Assembly: GCF_026126425.1 (NCBI RefSeq)
Contig: NZ_JAFMPW010000008.1
Span: 147,227 to 211,226, forward strand
Direction of reading: 5' to 3'
Origin: Muriicola sp. Z0-33
Lineage (GTDB): Bacteria > Bacteroidota > Bacteroidia > Flavobacteriales > Flavobacteriaceae
DNA length: 64,000 nucleotides
Shown here piece by piece: positions 32,732-40,756 of this stretch. The notes under the pieces were generated by a model, which saw only the letters and a list, made by a program, of their open reading frames with translations, had not been told where the DNA came from and made no database searches. Position numbers and translations under genes: made by a program. Numbering within the stretch: the stretch's first letter is position 1; each line of letters starts with the position of its first letter.

Positions 32732-33547
32732 ATGGAAAAAGCAGAAGTATGGTTCAATTATGCTATTGAACTGGCCAAAGAATTTGGCCCAAAATTAATT
32801 ACGGCCATCATTATTTACCTGATTGGCTCATGGGTAATAAAGAAACTGGTAGGCGCAGCCAGGAAAATGATGTCTAAAAGTAGTTATGATGAATCGCTAC
32901 AGCGGTTCTTACTTAATCTGATCTCCTGGGCATTAAAGGTATTCCTGATTTTAGTGGTTATTTCCCAACTTGGGGTAGATGTCACCACTTTTGCCGCCGT
33001 TATTGCCGCTGCTGGTCTTGCAGTAGGTCTTGCACTTCAGGGTTCCTTATCCAACTTTGCCGGAGGGGTACTGATTATGATTTTTAAACCCTATAGAATA
33101 GGAGATCTCATTGAGGCGCAAGGCGTGTTGGGTGGGGTTAAAGAAATAGAGATCTTTACTACAAAATTAATAACCCCGGCAAATAAGCTGGCGATTGTTC
33201 CCAATGGTGCAATGGCCAATGGAAATATAATAAATTATACCGCTGAAGGAAAGATCAGGGTAGATACCACGGTAGGTGTTGGTTATGACGAGGACATAAA
33301 GAAAACCAAAGAGGTATTGATGGAGGTTTTAACTTCTAACCCTCTGGTATTAGCAGAACCCGCTCCTTCTGTCAACGTGTCGGAATTGGCAGACAGTTCG
33401 GTTAATTTCGCCGTAAGGCCATTTTGTAAACCAGAACATTATTGGGATGTTTATTTTGCAACTGTTGAAGGTTCAAAACTGGCATTGGATAAAGCAGGAA
33501 TTGAGATACCTTATCCTCATCATGTGGAAATCCGCAGAAATGAATAA
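32732..33547 (+). CDS. Small-conductance mechanosensitive ion channel, MscS family
   Basis: A 271-residue channel that opens under membrane tension to protect against osmotic downshock. Three membrane segments lie near residues 14-37, 55-78 and 84-108. The pore helix is rich in Gly and Ala (AAAGLAVGLALQGSLSNFAGGVLI). A cytoplasmic beta and vestibule domain follows (FKPYRIGDLIEA, IVPNGAMANGNIINY). The start at 32732 (MEKAEVWFNYAI) is preferred over an open frame to 32699. Confidence 0.93.
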   Translation: MEKAEVWFNYAIELAKEFGPKLITAIIIYLIGSWVIKKLVGAARKMMSKSSYDESLQRFLLNLISWALKVFLILVVISQLGVDVTTFAAVIAAAGLAVGLALQGSLSNFAGGVLIMIFKPYRIGDLIEAQGVLGGVKEIEIFTTKLITPANKLAIVPNGAMANGNIINYTAEGKIRVDTTVGVGYDEDIKKTKEVLMEVLTSNPLVLAEPAPSVNVSELADSSVNFAVRPFCKPEHYWDVYFATVEGSKLALDKAGIEIPYPHHVEIRRNE

Positions 33548-33585
33548 GCTGAAATATTGATCTCAATATTGGGATATCCTCAGCT
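33547..33585 (+). other. Nested hairpin after the MscS gene
   Basis: Outer arms AGCTGA / TCAGCT enclose inner arms AATATTGA / TCAATATT. No T-run follows, so it is a weak terminator candidate between converging genes. Confidence 0.3.
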
Positions 33586-33599
33586 GGTTTACCCTGAAT

Positions 33600-34943
33600 T
33601 TATATTCCGGTATAATTAGCTGGGGATATTGCCTTTAGTTCAGTTTTAATAGCTTCGGAAACCTTCAGGGTGTCTATAAAGTCAGCGATTGATCCCTGAT
33701 TTATTTTTTCATTGGTTCTGGTAAGTCCTTTAAGAGCCTCGTAAGGATTAGGATAACCTTCTCTTCTCAGGATGGTTTGGATGGCTTCGGCAACCACCGC
33801 CCAGTTGTTTTCCAGATCGAGCCTGAATTTTTCCTCATTCAGCAATAATTTATTCAGCCCCTTTAAAGTAGAAGTAAATCCAATAATTGTATGTGCCAGA
33901 GGTACACCAATATTTCTGAGTACTGTACTATCTGTAAGATCTCTCTGCAATCTGGAAATCGGTAACTTGGAAGCTAAATGTTCAAAAATGGCATTAGCCA
34001 TACCCAGATTTCCTTCTGAGTTCTCGAAATCTATTGGGTTCACCTTATGAGGCATTGCAGAAGAACCTACTTCTCCTTTTTTAATTTTTTGTTTAAAATA
34101 ATCCATCGATACATAGGACCAGAAATCTCTGTCTAGATCAATAATTACAGTATTGATCCTCTTCAGATTGTCGAACAAAGCGGCCATATGGTCATAATGC
34201 TCTATTTGAGTGGTGGGAAATGAATGATGCAAGCCTAAGCTTTCCTGAACAAATTTTTGACCAAATGCTTTCCAGTCGAGCTGGGGATAGGCCACTTTAT
34301 GGGCATTGAAATTACCAGTTGCTCCACCAAATTTAGCCGCGCTGGGAATATCATTCAAGAGATTAAACTGTTCCTTTAAACGCTCCGTGAATACTGCAAT
34401 TTCCTTACCCAGGCGGGTAGGGGAGGCCGGTTGGCCATGGGTTCGGGCCAGCATAGGGATATGCTCCCATTCCGCGCTTAAGGCCTTTAGTTTTTCAACA
34501 ACTTCTAAATAATGGGGAACGTAAACTTCATTAATTGCGTCTTTTAATGATAGTGGTATTGCGGTATTATTTATGTCCTGTGAGGTAAGGCCAAAATGGA
34601 TGAATTCCTTATAACTTTCAAGCCCCAGTGTATCAAACTTTTCCTTAATGAAATACTCTACAGCCTTAACATCATGGTTAGTAGTTTTTTCTATTTCTTT
34701 TATAGCCTCTGCATCCTCAGTTTTGAAATTGAGATAAATTGCGCGTAAATCGTCGTATTTGGTATTTTGTAATTCGCTTAATTGAGGTAAAGGAATTTCA
34801 CAAAGTGCTATGAAATACTCAATTTCTACTTTCACCCGATACTTTATGAGTGCTGCTTCAGAAAAATACCCTGCCAGGGCATTCACTTTATTCTTGTAGC
34901 GACCATCGATAGGCGAAATTGCGTTTAGTGCGGTTAGAGACAT
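33600..34943 (-). CDS. purB: Adenylosuccinate lyase
   Basis: A 447-residue enzyme that acts twice in purine synthesis: SAICAR to AICAR plus fumarate, and adenylosuccinate to AMP plus fumarate. The superfamily signature SSAMPHKVNPIDFE carries the catalytic Ser loop, and TSQDINNTA and ARTHGQPASPT supply the other active-site blocks, the His of THGQ being catalytic. It follows the longer E. coli PurB type (about 450 residues). The start at 34943 (MSLTALNAISPIDGRY) is preferred over a TTG at 34952. A TATCTTTG promoter is 33 bases upstream. Confidence 0.95.
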   Translation of the reverse strand: MSLTALNAISPIDGRYKNKVNALAGYFSEAALIKYRVKVEIEYFIALCEIPLPQLSELQNTKYDDLRAIYLNFKTEDAEAIKEIEKTTNHDVKAVEYFIKEKFDTLGLESYKEFIHFGLTSQDINNTAIPLSLKDAINEVYVPHYLEVVEKLKALSAEWEHIPMLARTHGQPASPTRLGKEIAVFTERLKEQFNLLNDIPSAAKFGGATGNFNAHKVAYPQLDWKAFGQKFVQESLGLHHSFPTTQIEHYDHMAALFDNLKRINTVIIDLDRDFWSYVSMDYFKQKIKKGEVGSSAMPHKVNPIDFENSEGNLGMANAIFEHLASKLPISRLQRDLTDSTVLRNIGVPLAHTIIGFTSTLKGLNKLLLNEEKFRLDLENNWAVVAEAIQTILRREGYPNPYEALKGLTRTNEKINQGSIADFIDTLKVSEAIKTELKAISPANYTGI

Positions 34944-34975
34944 CTTTATCAAATTGATTTATTCCTGCAAAACCG

Positions 34976-34983
34976 CAAAGATA
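34976..34983 (-). promoter_or_regulatory. -7 promoter element of purB
   Basis: TATCTTTG on the minus strand, a full TAnnTTTG match with a leader of about 30 bases. Confidence 0.6.
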
Positions 34984-35049
34984 CTTAAAAGGCGGTAATC
35001 GGTAATCGAATTATAGATATGAAATTTATGTATAACTCCCGCGATCCGA

Positions 35050-35688
35050 TTATCTGGCGGCATTCAATTTTCTCAGTTGTTCCAGGGTATGTCTGGCCCT
35101 GGCCTTATAGGCAGCACTGCCGCTGGCATAGTTTTGTTCTAAAATCAGGACAAGTTCCGGGTGTACCCAGGAAAATTTTTTGCCCAAATGCATCAGACTG
35201 GTCATAGAATAAGCCTTTGTTGCCACTTTGTGTTCCCCAATAAGCCAATCAAAACATGCGGTTGTGACTTTTTCCAGCCGCCTCTCGTCGAGAATAAATT
35301 GACAGTCATGTTGCTTTTTTGAAAAATAGCAGATCATCAATAGTTCGCAAATTTTTGCAGCGGGCCTTATGGACGATTCAAATTTTAATTTGCCCAAATT
35401 GTCAATAAAGGTATCTATATAAGGAAACAGGTAGTTTAGGTTGTTCTTAGTAGTAAATTCCAAAACCCAAAAGGCTTTGCTGGATACAGGATTTATCGTG
35501 TCAAAGGCAATTTCCAGAAGCGGCTCTATAAGATGTGGCTTGCTACTTAGGAGCTGGGCCATTTTCAGGCGTTTTTCCCTTGAATGGTCTACGTAGTCCA
35601 GGGAGGCATAAAGTTCTTTGACAGTCAAAATATTTTTAATGGTTTTTCTATCCTTGGCTTCGAAATTAATAATAATCCCCAGATTCAT
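35050..35688 (-). CDS. Uncharacterised alpha-helical (HEAT-like) protein
   Basis: A 212-residue cytoplasmic protein that looks wholly alpha-helical, with repeated amphipathic helices resembling HEAT/ARM repeats (HLIEPLLEIAFDTINPVSSKAFWVLEF, and a C-terminal RARHTLEQLRKLNAAR). An alternative start is a TTG at 35628 (MTVKELYASLDYVDHSREKRL), which would give 192 residues and may be the real one. Homologues next to purB are sometimes labelled adenylosuccinate lyase, but none of the lyase motifs is present. Function unknown. Confidence 0.7.
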   Translation of the reverse strand: MNLGIIINFEAKDRKTIKNILTVKELYASLDYVDHSREKRLKMAQLLSSKPHLIEPLLEIAFDTINPVSSKAFWVLEFTTKNNLNYLFPYIDTFIDNLGKLKFESSIRPAAKICELLMICYFSKKQHDCQFILDERRLEKVTTACFDWLIGEHKVATKAYSMTSLMHLGKKFSWVHPELVLILEQNYASGSAAYKARARHTLEQLRKLNAAR

Positions 35689-35774
35689 ACGCCCTCAATA
35701 CCATGTAAATCTGTCCTGATTTAGCACAAAATAAAGGGGATGGGTGATGGTCATAAGATCATTGTCATTGGTCG

Positions 35775-36467
35775 CTAAACGTTCTTATTCAATATATCCG
35801 AAACTAACATGGGTACACCAATTGCTGCTCTCTCGGCGATAATACTCAAATCCCGAAAATCATTTTCGCCAATACTTGGTCGTGGATCAATAAAGTGGAT
35901 ACTACTGTTGTACGGGGCATAATTCACCAGCCCTGCGGCCGGATATACCTGCATAGAGGTGCCAATGATGATTAGAATATCAGCTGATTGAGTAATTTGG
36001 GCTGCTTTTGGTAGCAAGGGAACTTCCTCCCCAAACCATACAATATGTGGTCGCAGCTGATGTCCGTCATCATCCGTATCTCCTATATGAAGATCGTTGG
36101 TCCAATTAAGTACGAGCGATGCATTTTTTGTGCTTCTGACTTTCAATAACTCCCCGTGAAGGTGAAGCACATTAGAACTTCCTGCACGTTCGTGCAGATC
36201 GTCTACGTTTTGTGTAATGATGCTAACCTTGTGGTGCTTCTCTAGTTCAACCAGGGCATAATGACCCTTATTTGGTTGCACCTCCAGAAGCTGTCTTCTG
36301 CGCTGGTTATAAAAATCCAGGACAAGTTCCGGATTCCTGGCAAACCCTAATGGCGAAGCCACTTCCATTACATCATGCCCCTCCCAAAGTCCATCAGCAT
36401 CTCTGAATGTGCTGATACCGCTGTCTGCACTGGCACCAGCGCCGGTAAGTACCACTATATTTTTCAT
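35775..36467 (-). CDS. cobB: Sir2 family NAD-dependent protein deacylase, zinc-site absent
   Basis: A 230-residue sirtuin. The NAD-binding blocks GAGASADSGISTFRD (residues 9-23), TQNVDDLH (85-92) and IGTS are intact and the catalytic His is H104. The four zinc cysteines of typical sirtuins are missing: the region after H104 reads STKNASLVLN. A Tyr53-x-x-Arg56 pair matches the acid-recognising Y-x-x-R of SIRT5 and CobB, so removal of succinyl or malonyl groups from lysines is plausible beside deacetylation. It diverges from trmH. Confidence 0.88.
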   Translation of the reverse strand: MKNIVVLTGAGASADSGISTFRDADGLWEGHDVMEVASPLGFARNPELVLDFYNQRRRQLLEVQPNKGHYALVELEKHHKVSIITQNVDDLHERAGSSNVLHLHGELLKVRSTKNASLVLNWTNDLHIGDTDDDGHQLRPHIVWFGEEVPLLPKAAQITQSADILIIIGTSMQVYPAAGLVNYAPYNSSIHFIDPRPSIGENDFRDLSIIAERAAIGVPMLVSDILNKNV

Positions 36468-36503
36468 CTTATATAAAAATAGACTTTTTATTATATTCGG
36501 TTA

Positions 36504-37160
36504 ATGGTAGATGTTCAACTTTTAGACTATTTGGAGGGTTTCATTTCAGAAGAAAGGAAAGAGCGGTTTTTGAATGTCCTGAAGATGAGGACCAAATATA
36601 TCACCGTGGCGGCGGAAGATGTTTTTCAAATGCACAATACAAGTGCCTTGATTAGAAGTTGTGAGGTGTTTGGTATACAGGAAGCTCATGTTATTGAAGG
36701 TAGGTTTGGAAATAGATTAGACAAAAATATTGCGATGGGAGCTCAGCAATGGGTAGATGTATACAGGTATAAAGACACTACCGATTGCCTTACAGCCCTG
36801 AGGCAAGAGGGATATAAAATTATCGCCACCACTCCTCATGAGGATTCCTGTATGCTGCAGGATTTTAAATTAGAAGGCAAGACGGCATTGTTTTTTGGAA
36901 CAGAAAAGGAAGGCCTTAGTTCATCAGTACTCAATGCGGCCGATGGGTATTTAAAAATACCAATGGTGGGGTTTACGGAGAGTCTTAACGTCTCTGTTTC
37001 GGTTGCCATTATTTTGCAGCAACTCTCCCGGCAACTTAGGGCGTCTGATCTGCCCTGGCCGCTGCTGGAGCCTGAAATTCTTGAGAAACGACTGGATTGG
37101 ACAAGGAAATCCATTAAAAGTATCGATAAAATAATGGACAGATATAAGAAAGAATTATGA
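36504..37160 (+). CDS. trmH: tRNA (guanosine(18)-2'-O)-methyltransferase, TrmH/SpoU family
   Basis: A 218-residue SPOUT methyltransferase. The three SpoU motifs are present: the Asn/Arg motif NTSALIRSCEVFG, motif 2 LFFGTEKEGLS, and motif 3 SLNVSVSVAIILQQLSRQ, which forms the knot. Together with a C-terminal basic helix this matches TrmH, which uses SAM to methylate the ribose of G18 in the tRNA D-loop. A related rRNA methylase is the alternative. Confidence 0.88.
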   Translation: MVDVQLLDYLEGFISEERKERFLNVLKMRTKYITVAAEDVFQMHNTSALIRSCEVFGIQEAHVIEGRFGNRLDKNIAMGAQQWVDVYRYKDTTDCLTALRQEGYKIIATTPHEDSCMLQDFKLEGKTALFFGTEKEGLSSSVLNAADGYLKIPMVGFTESLNVSVSVAIILQQLSRQLRASDLPWPLLEPEILEKRLDWTRKSIKSIDKIMDRYKKEL

Positions 37161-37204
37161 TTTTTTACTACATTGTGTAATGCAACTAACTTATTGATAA
37201 ACAA

Positions 37205-37753
37205 ATGGATATACTACTTTATATTATTGGGGGCTTAGTTTTATTAGTTTTACTCTTTATTTTAATAGTGCTGATCCTGGCGCTTATTGCGCCAAAGACC
37301 TACGACGTATTCAGAACTGTCGAAATTAAACGAAATAAGGCCGAGGTGTTTGAACATCTTAAATACCTTAAAAAACAAGATGAATGGTCGCCCTGGATGA
37401 AAAAAGACCCAAATATGAAGAAAACGTTTACTGGAACCGACGGGGAAGTTGGCTGTGTTAGTCACTGGATCGGTAACAAAGATGTAGGCGAGGGCGAGCA
37501 AGAGATTACCAAGATCATTCCGGGAGAACGAATTGAAGGGGAACTTCGCTTTCTAAAGCCCTGGAAATCTACCTCCCAATGCTATCTTAATGTCGATGAT
37601 GGCAGTAATGGGCAGACCAAAGTCACCTGGGGGTTTTCCGGGAAGAGCAAATTTCTTATGCGTATTATGACGGTATTTAAAAGTATGGATAAGATGGTGG
37701 GAAAAGACTTTGAAGAAGGTTTGGCAACCCTAAAATCACAAATGGAAAGCTAG
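37205..37753 (+). CDS. SRPBCC (START-like) domain membrane-anchored protein
   Basis: A 182-residue protein. One N-terminal membrane segment (about 5-30) is followed by an SRPBCC or polyketide-cyclase-like domain (VFRTVEIKRNKAEVFEHL, WSPWMKKDPNMK, and the C-terminal helix FEEGLATLKSQME). Such proteins bind hydrophobic ligands. It is followed 3 bases later by a VOC-fold gene and probably shares its transcript. Confidence 0.82.
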   Translation: MDILLYIIGGLVLLVLLFILIVLILALIAPKTYDVFRTVEIKRNKAEVFEHLKYLKKQDEWSPWMKKDPNMKKTFTGTDGEVGCVSHWIGNKDVGEGEQEITKIIPGERIEGELRFLKPWKSTSQCYLNVDDGSNGQTKVTWGFSGKSKFLMRIMTVFKSMDKMVGKDFEEGLATLKSQMES

Positions 37754-37756
37754 GAA

Positions 37757-38134
37757 ATGGTAAAGAATCCTATAGGTTGGTTTGAATTGCCCGTATCTGA
37801 AATGGGCAGGGCAAAAGATTTTTATGAAACTGTATTGGATATATCCATAACAGTACATGACCTTGACGGACTGATAATGGGCTGGTTTCCAGGGAACCAT
37901 ACAAATCCTGGAAGCAGTGGCTCTCTGGTACAACATGAGATGTATACACCCAGCGCTGAGCAAGGTGTATTGATATACTTTTCATGTGAAGATCTATCTA
38001 ATGAATTGGGCAGGGTAGCTGCCGCAGGCGGCACGGTCTTAAGACCAAAGACGGCAATAGGGGAGGGCCACGGCTTTATGGCTCTTATGCTAGATACGGA
38101 AGGCAACAGGGTTGCCTTGCACTCACCAATTTGA
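37757..38134 (+). CDS. VOC family protein (glyoxalase-like)
   Basis: A 125-residue VOC-fold protein: PIGWFELPVSEMGRAKDFYETVL opens the first module, and MALMLDTEGNRVALHS closes the second. The substrate is unknown. It overlaps no neighbour but starts 3 bases after the SRPBCC gene, so the two are cotranscribed. The GH13 gene converges from the other side. Confidence 0.85.
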   Translation: MVKNPIGWFELPVSEMGRAKDFYETVLDISITVHDLDGLIMGWFPGNHTNPGSSGSLVQHEMYTPSAEQGVLIYFSCEDLSNELGRVAAAGGTVLRPKTAIGEGHGFMALMLDTEGNRVALHSPI

Positions 38135-38163
38135 GATCTGCTAATCTCGCATTGGGCCGGGGT

Positions 38164-39855
38164 TTACTCAACCAGTTCTAGTAAGGCAATATCGTATTCA
38201 TTATCCAGCACAACTTTACCGTTTTTCACCTCCACTTCAGTATCGGAATAGGTGTCTAATAACCTGGTGCCATTTCCAAAAAATCCTTTAACCCAGAGCG
38301 ACTTTTTTCCCTTCGGAAGATCTAGGCCCACTACTACCTTATCCTTAAATTCACCACTTGTATAGGTTCTGCTAAAGACATAGGGTTTTTTGGCAAGGCG
38401 TTTGTGTTTCCCGGCACCAACTGCAGGGTGCTTGCTTCTGAATTTACCAAGTTTTTGCCAATGTTCATGTATCTTTTTTGTTTCCGGAAGGCTGTCCAGA
38501 TCTTCCCAATTCATAAAAGACCTCAGTGTAGCATCGCCAACAGTACCATCTATCAGAAGACTTCGGGCTGTTTCATCTCCATAGTATACCTGAGAGGCCC
38601 CTGGCGTAAGCATCAGCACTGTAGCGGTCCTGTAAGGTTGTTTCCGTTGTTTATCAAAAGGACTGTTATCATCGTGTGAAGTAAGGTAATTGACAACACT
38701 TTTTTCTTTCAATTTGGTGTGCAGCAGTTTACTGTACTTCTTAAAGATGGTTTCATAATTTTTGTGTGCGTCGACTTTTAATTCAAAATTGATCAAACTT
38801 TTGAACCCATGGTCGTAGTAATCTACTTTTTTGTCCCCGAAATCATATTCCCTACCCGATGAAATTCCATAATTGTAGACTTCACCTACCATATAGAAGG
38901 GATTATTGTCTAGTACCTTATCCGGATTTTTCTTCTTCCAGGTTTCGAAAGCATGAGAAGCCTCCTGGTAAAGTTCTGCCCAGGCATTTTCGTTTACATG
39001 CTTTACGGTATCCACCCTGAAACCGTCGATACCAAGGTCATTGATATAATCTGTCAACCATTTAATAATATAGAACCTTGGTGCTCTTGGGTATCCTGTT
39101 CTCTCAAAAAATAATTGTAATTCATCAAGTTCATTGCTAAGTCGGCCTTCTTCTTTCCATTTCGCCAGCAAGGCATCTGGCAGTTCTACCGCTTCGTCAG
39201 ATTCTGTATTAATATCCGGAAGGTTTTCTACCAATGTACAGGCGGTGGTAGTCTCATAGGTCTCAAAGTCGCAGACGGGATCGGTTCGCACCCATTCCTC
39301 CGGCCAAACAGGATCTTTATCGGTAACAGGGCCGGTATGATTCAGTACCACATCCATAAGGATTCTTATTCCATTGGCATGGGCCGTTTTAACAAGTTGT
39401 TCTAAATCTTTTTTAGTGCCAAAATTTGGATCAAGTACCGTCCAGTCTTTGGCCCAATATCCATGGTAGCCATATGTGCTTCCGGTACTTTCATCCGTAT
39501 CGCCATGTATCTGTTCCACCACAGGGGTAAACCATATAGCATTGATCCCTAGTTCCTGAAAATACCCATCTTCAATTTTCTTAGTGATACCCAGGATATC
39601 TCCTCCCATAAAACCTCTTAGAGGTCCGGTAGGGTTGGTTCTGCCAAAATTAATGTCCTTTTCCGGGTTCCCGTTGTTAAACCTATCGGTAAGTAAAAAA
39701 TAGATATTGGCACCCTCCCAAACAAAGGGTGTTTCTTTTTTTGTTTCCGGCTTTATTTCGAGTTCGGCCGAAGCTTCCATAACAGATTCTTTATTTGCTT
39801 CTTTGCAGGCGAAAAATAGTGCAGAGATTGCGAGTGCAATCAGCATTTTTTGCAT
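38164..39855 (-). CDS. GH13 family alpha-amylase-like lipoprotein
   Basis: A 563-residue lipoprotein (lipobox ending FFAC, Cys17) that hydrolyses or rearranges alpha-glucans in the envelope. The GH13 catalytic trio is visible: nucleophile Asp in GFRVDTVKH (about residue 285), acid/base Glu in MVGEVYN (about 321) and Asp in LTSHDDNS (about 397). The conserved DVVLNHT block lies near residue 165. A C-terminal beta-domain ends the protein. It follows the CarboxypepD-like gene by 49 bases on the same strand. No SusC/SusD pair is in the window, so it is not part of a visible polysaccharide-utilisation locus. Confidence 0.92.
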   Translation of the reverse strand: MQKMLIALAISALFFACKEANKESVMEASAELEIKPETKKETPFVWEGANIYFLLTDRFNNGNPEKDINFGRTNPTGPLRGFMGGDILGITKKIEDGYFQELGINAIWFTPVVEQIHGDTDESTGSTYGYHGYWAKDWTVLDPNFGTKKDLEQLVKTAHANGIRILMDVVLNHTGPVTDKDPVWPEEWVRTDPVCDFETYETTTACTLVENLPDINTESDEAVELPDALLAKWKEEGRLSNELDELQLFFERTGYPRAPRFYIIKWLTDYINDLGIDGFRVDTVKHVNENAWAELYQEASHAFETWKKKNPDKVLDNNPFYMVGEVYNYGISSGREYDFGDKKVDYYDHGFKSLINFELKVDAHKNYETIFKKYSKLLHTKLKEKSVVNYLTSHDDNSPFDKQRKQPYRTATVLMLTPGASQVYYGDETARSLLIDGTVGDATLRSFMNWEDLDSLPETKKIHEHWQKLGKFRSKHPAVGAGKHKRLAKKPYVFSRTYTSGEFKDKVVVGLDLPKGKKSLWVKGFFGNGTRLLDTYSDTEVEVKNGKVVLDNEYDIALLELVE

Positions 39856-39904
39856 GGTACAGGATTTTGGTTAAAGCTATAAAATGCCTGGGGAAATTGA
39901 AAAT

Positions 39905-40681
39905 TTATTTTTGCCTGTTTAAAACTTTGTATTCTTCGTAGCAAGCACTGATGGCATCCAGAATCTGTAAGTCGTTCGCAGTTCTTATAAAAGACTTGGA
40001 ATAGTTGCAATTAGAAAGAATGTCATCTATATCCACTTTTTCTATCTGTAATAATTCGGTCAGCGTTTCCCTGTCAAATTTAGAAGCGAGCAGATCGCGG
40101 ATAGCATCATCTTCTTTTACTTGTCTGAGTTTCCGCATTTGCTGCGGTTTTTTACCAAAGAGATTACGCAGAAGATCGGCAGGGTTCAGAATAGCGCCAA
40201 GGACTTTAGTGACGGCACTTGGGCTCTTATTGCCGGCTTCGTAGCTCTTAGACAGGCCAGAAATACTGTATTGGTACGCTGTATTTATCGGTAAATTCTT
40301 TACGTCTATTTCAAGATAGCCTGTTAACTGATAAGGTTTTAAAATTACTTCTTCCAAAGCATAGGCCAACTCTGTCAATGCAATTTTGGTATCCTTGAAT
40401 TTAAACATGTCATTAGTGATCCTGATTTTCTGTGACTTGAAACCCAGGTATGAAAAATACAAAGTGTCATTTACGGCAGCGGTGATAGAGAATTCTCCTT
40501 TCTTGTTGGTTATAGTGCCAATTACCTGATTGAGATTTACAATATGCACACTTTCCAATGGCCGATCAGATTGGGCATTAACAACCACAGCTTTAATGGT
40601 CCCTTCCTGTACTTCGCCAGATTCCTGAGAAAATCCATTGAGGCCAATTAATGCGATAAGTAGGATGTAGTAGTTTTTCAT
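39905..40681 (-). CDS. CarboxypepD regulatory-like domain secreted protein
   Basis: A 258-residue exported protein (signal peptide to about residue 19). The CarboxypepD_reg-like domain, about residues 27-110, is the beta-sandwich usually seen before TonB receptors (IKAVVVNAQSDRPLESVHIVNL, TITNKKGEFSI, LYFSYLGFKSQKIRI). A unique alpha-helical C-terminal part follows with no barrel. Start at the ATG at 40681, since the longer frame begins with TTG. Function unknown. Confidence 0.8.
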   Translation of the reverse strand: MKNYYILLIALIGLNGFSQESGEVQEGTIKAVVVNAQSDRPLESVHIVNLNQVIGTITNKKGEFSITAAVNDTLYFSYLGFKSQKIRITNDMFKFKDTKIALTELAYALEEVILKPYQLTGYLEIDVKNLPINTAYQYSISGLSKSYEAGNKSPSAVTKVLGAILNPADLLRNLFGKKPQQMRKLRQVKEDDAIRDLLASKFDRETLTELLQIEKVDIDDILSNCNYSKSFIRTANDLQILDAISACYEEYKVLNRQK

Positions 40682-40717
40682 TAATCTCAATCGGGATTAA
40701 AGGTACTAATAAAACGA

Positions 40718-40745
40718 AAAAAATACGCCGAAGCGTATTTTTTAA
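40718..40745 (-). terminator. Rho-independent terminator after the DEAD-box helicase gene
   Basis: 11-bp arms AAAAAATACGC / GCGTATTTTTT around the loop CGAA. On the minus strand it lies 13 bases after the helicase stop and is followed by T residues. Confidence 0.8.
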
Positions 40746-40756
40746 TACAGAATTAA

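Noticed and set aside
33547..33585. Strong terminator after the MscS gene
   Set aside because: The nested hairpin is clear but lacks any T-run on either strand, so it is kept only as a low-confidence feature.
35050..35688. A second adenylosuccinate lyase next to purB
   Set aside because: None of the lyase signature blocks is present; the protein is a helical repeat protein.
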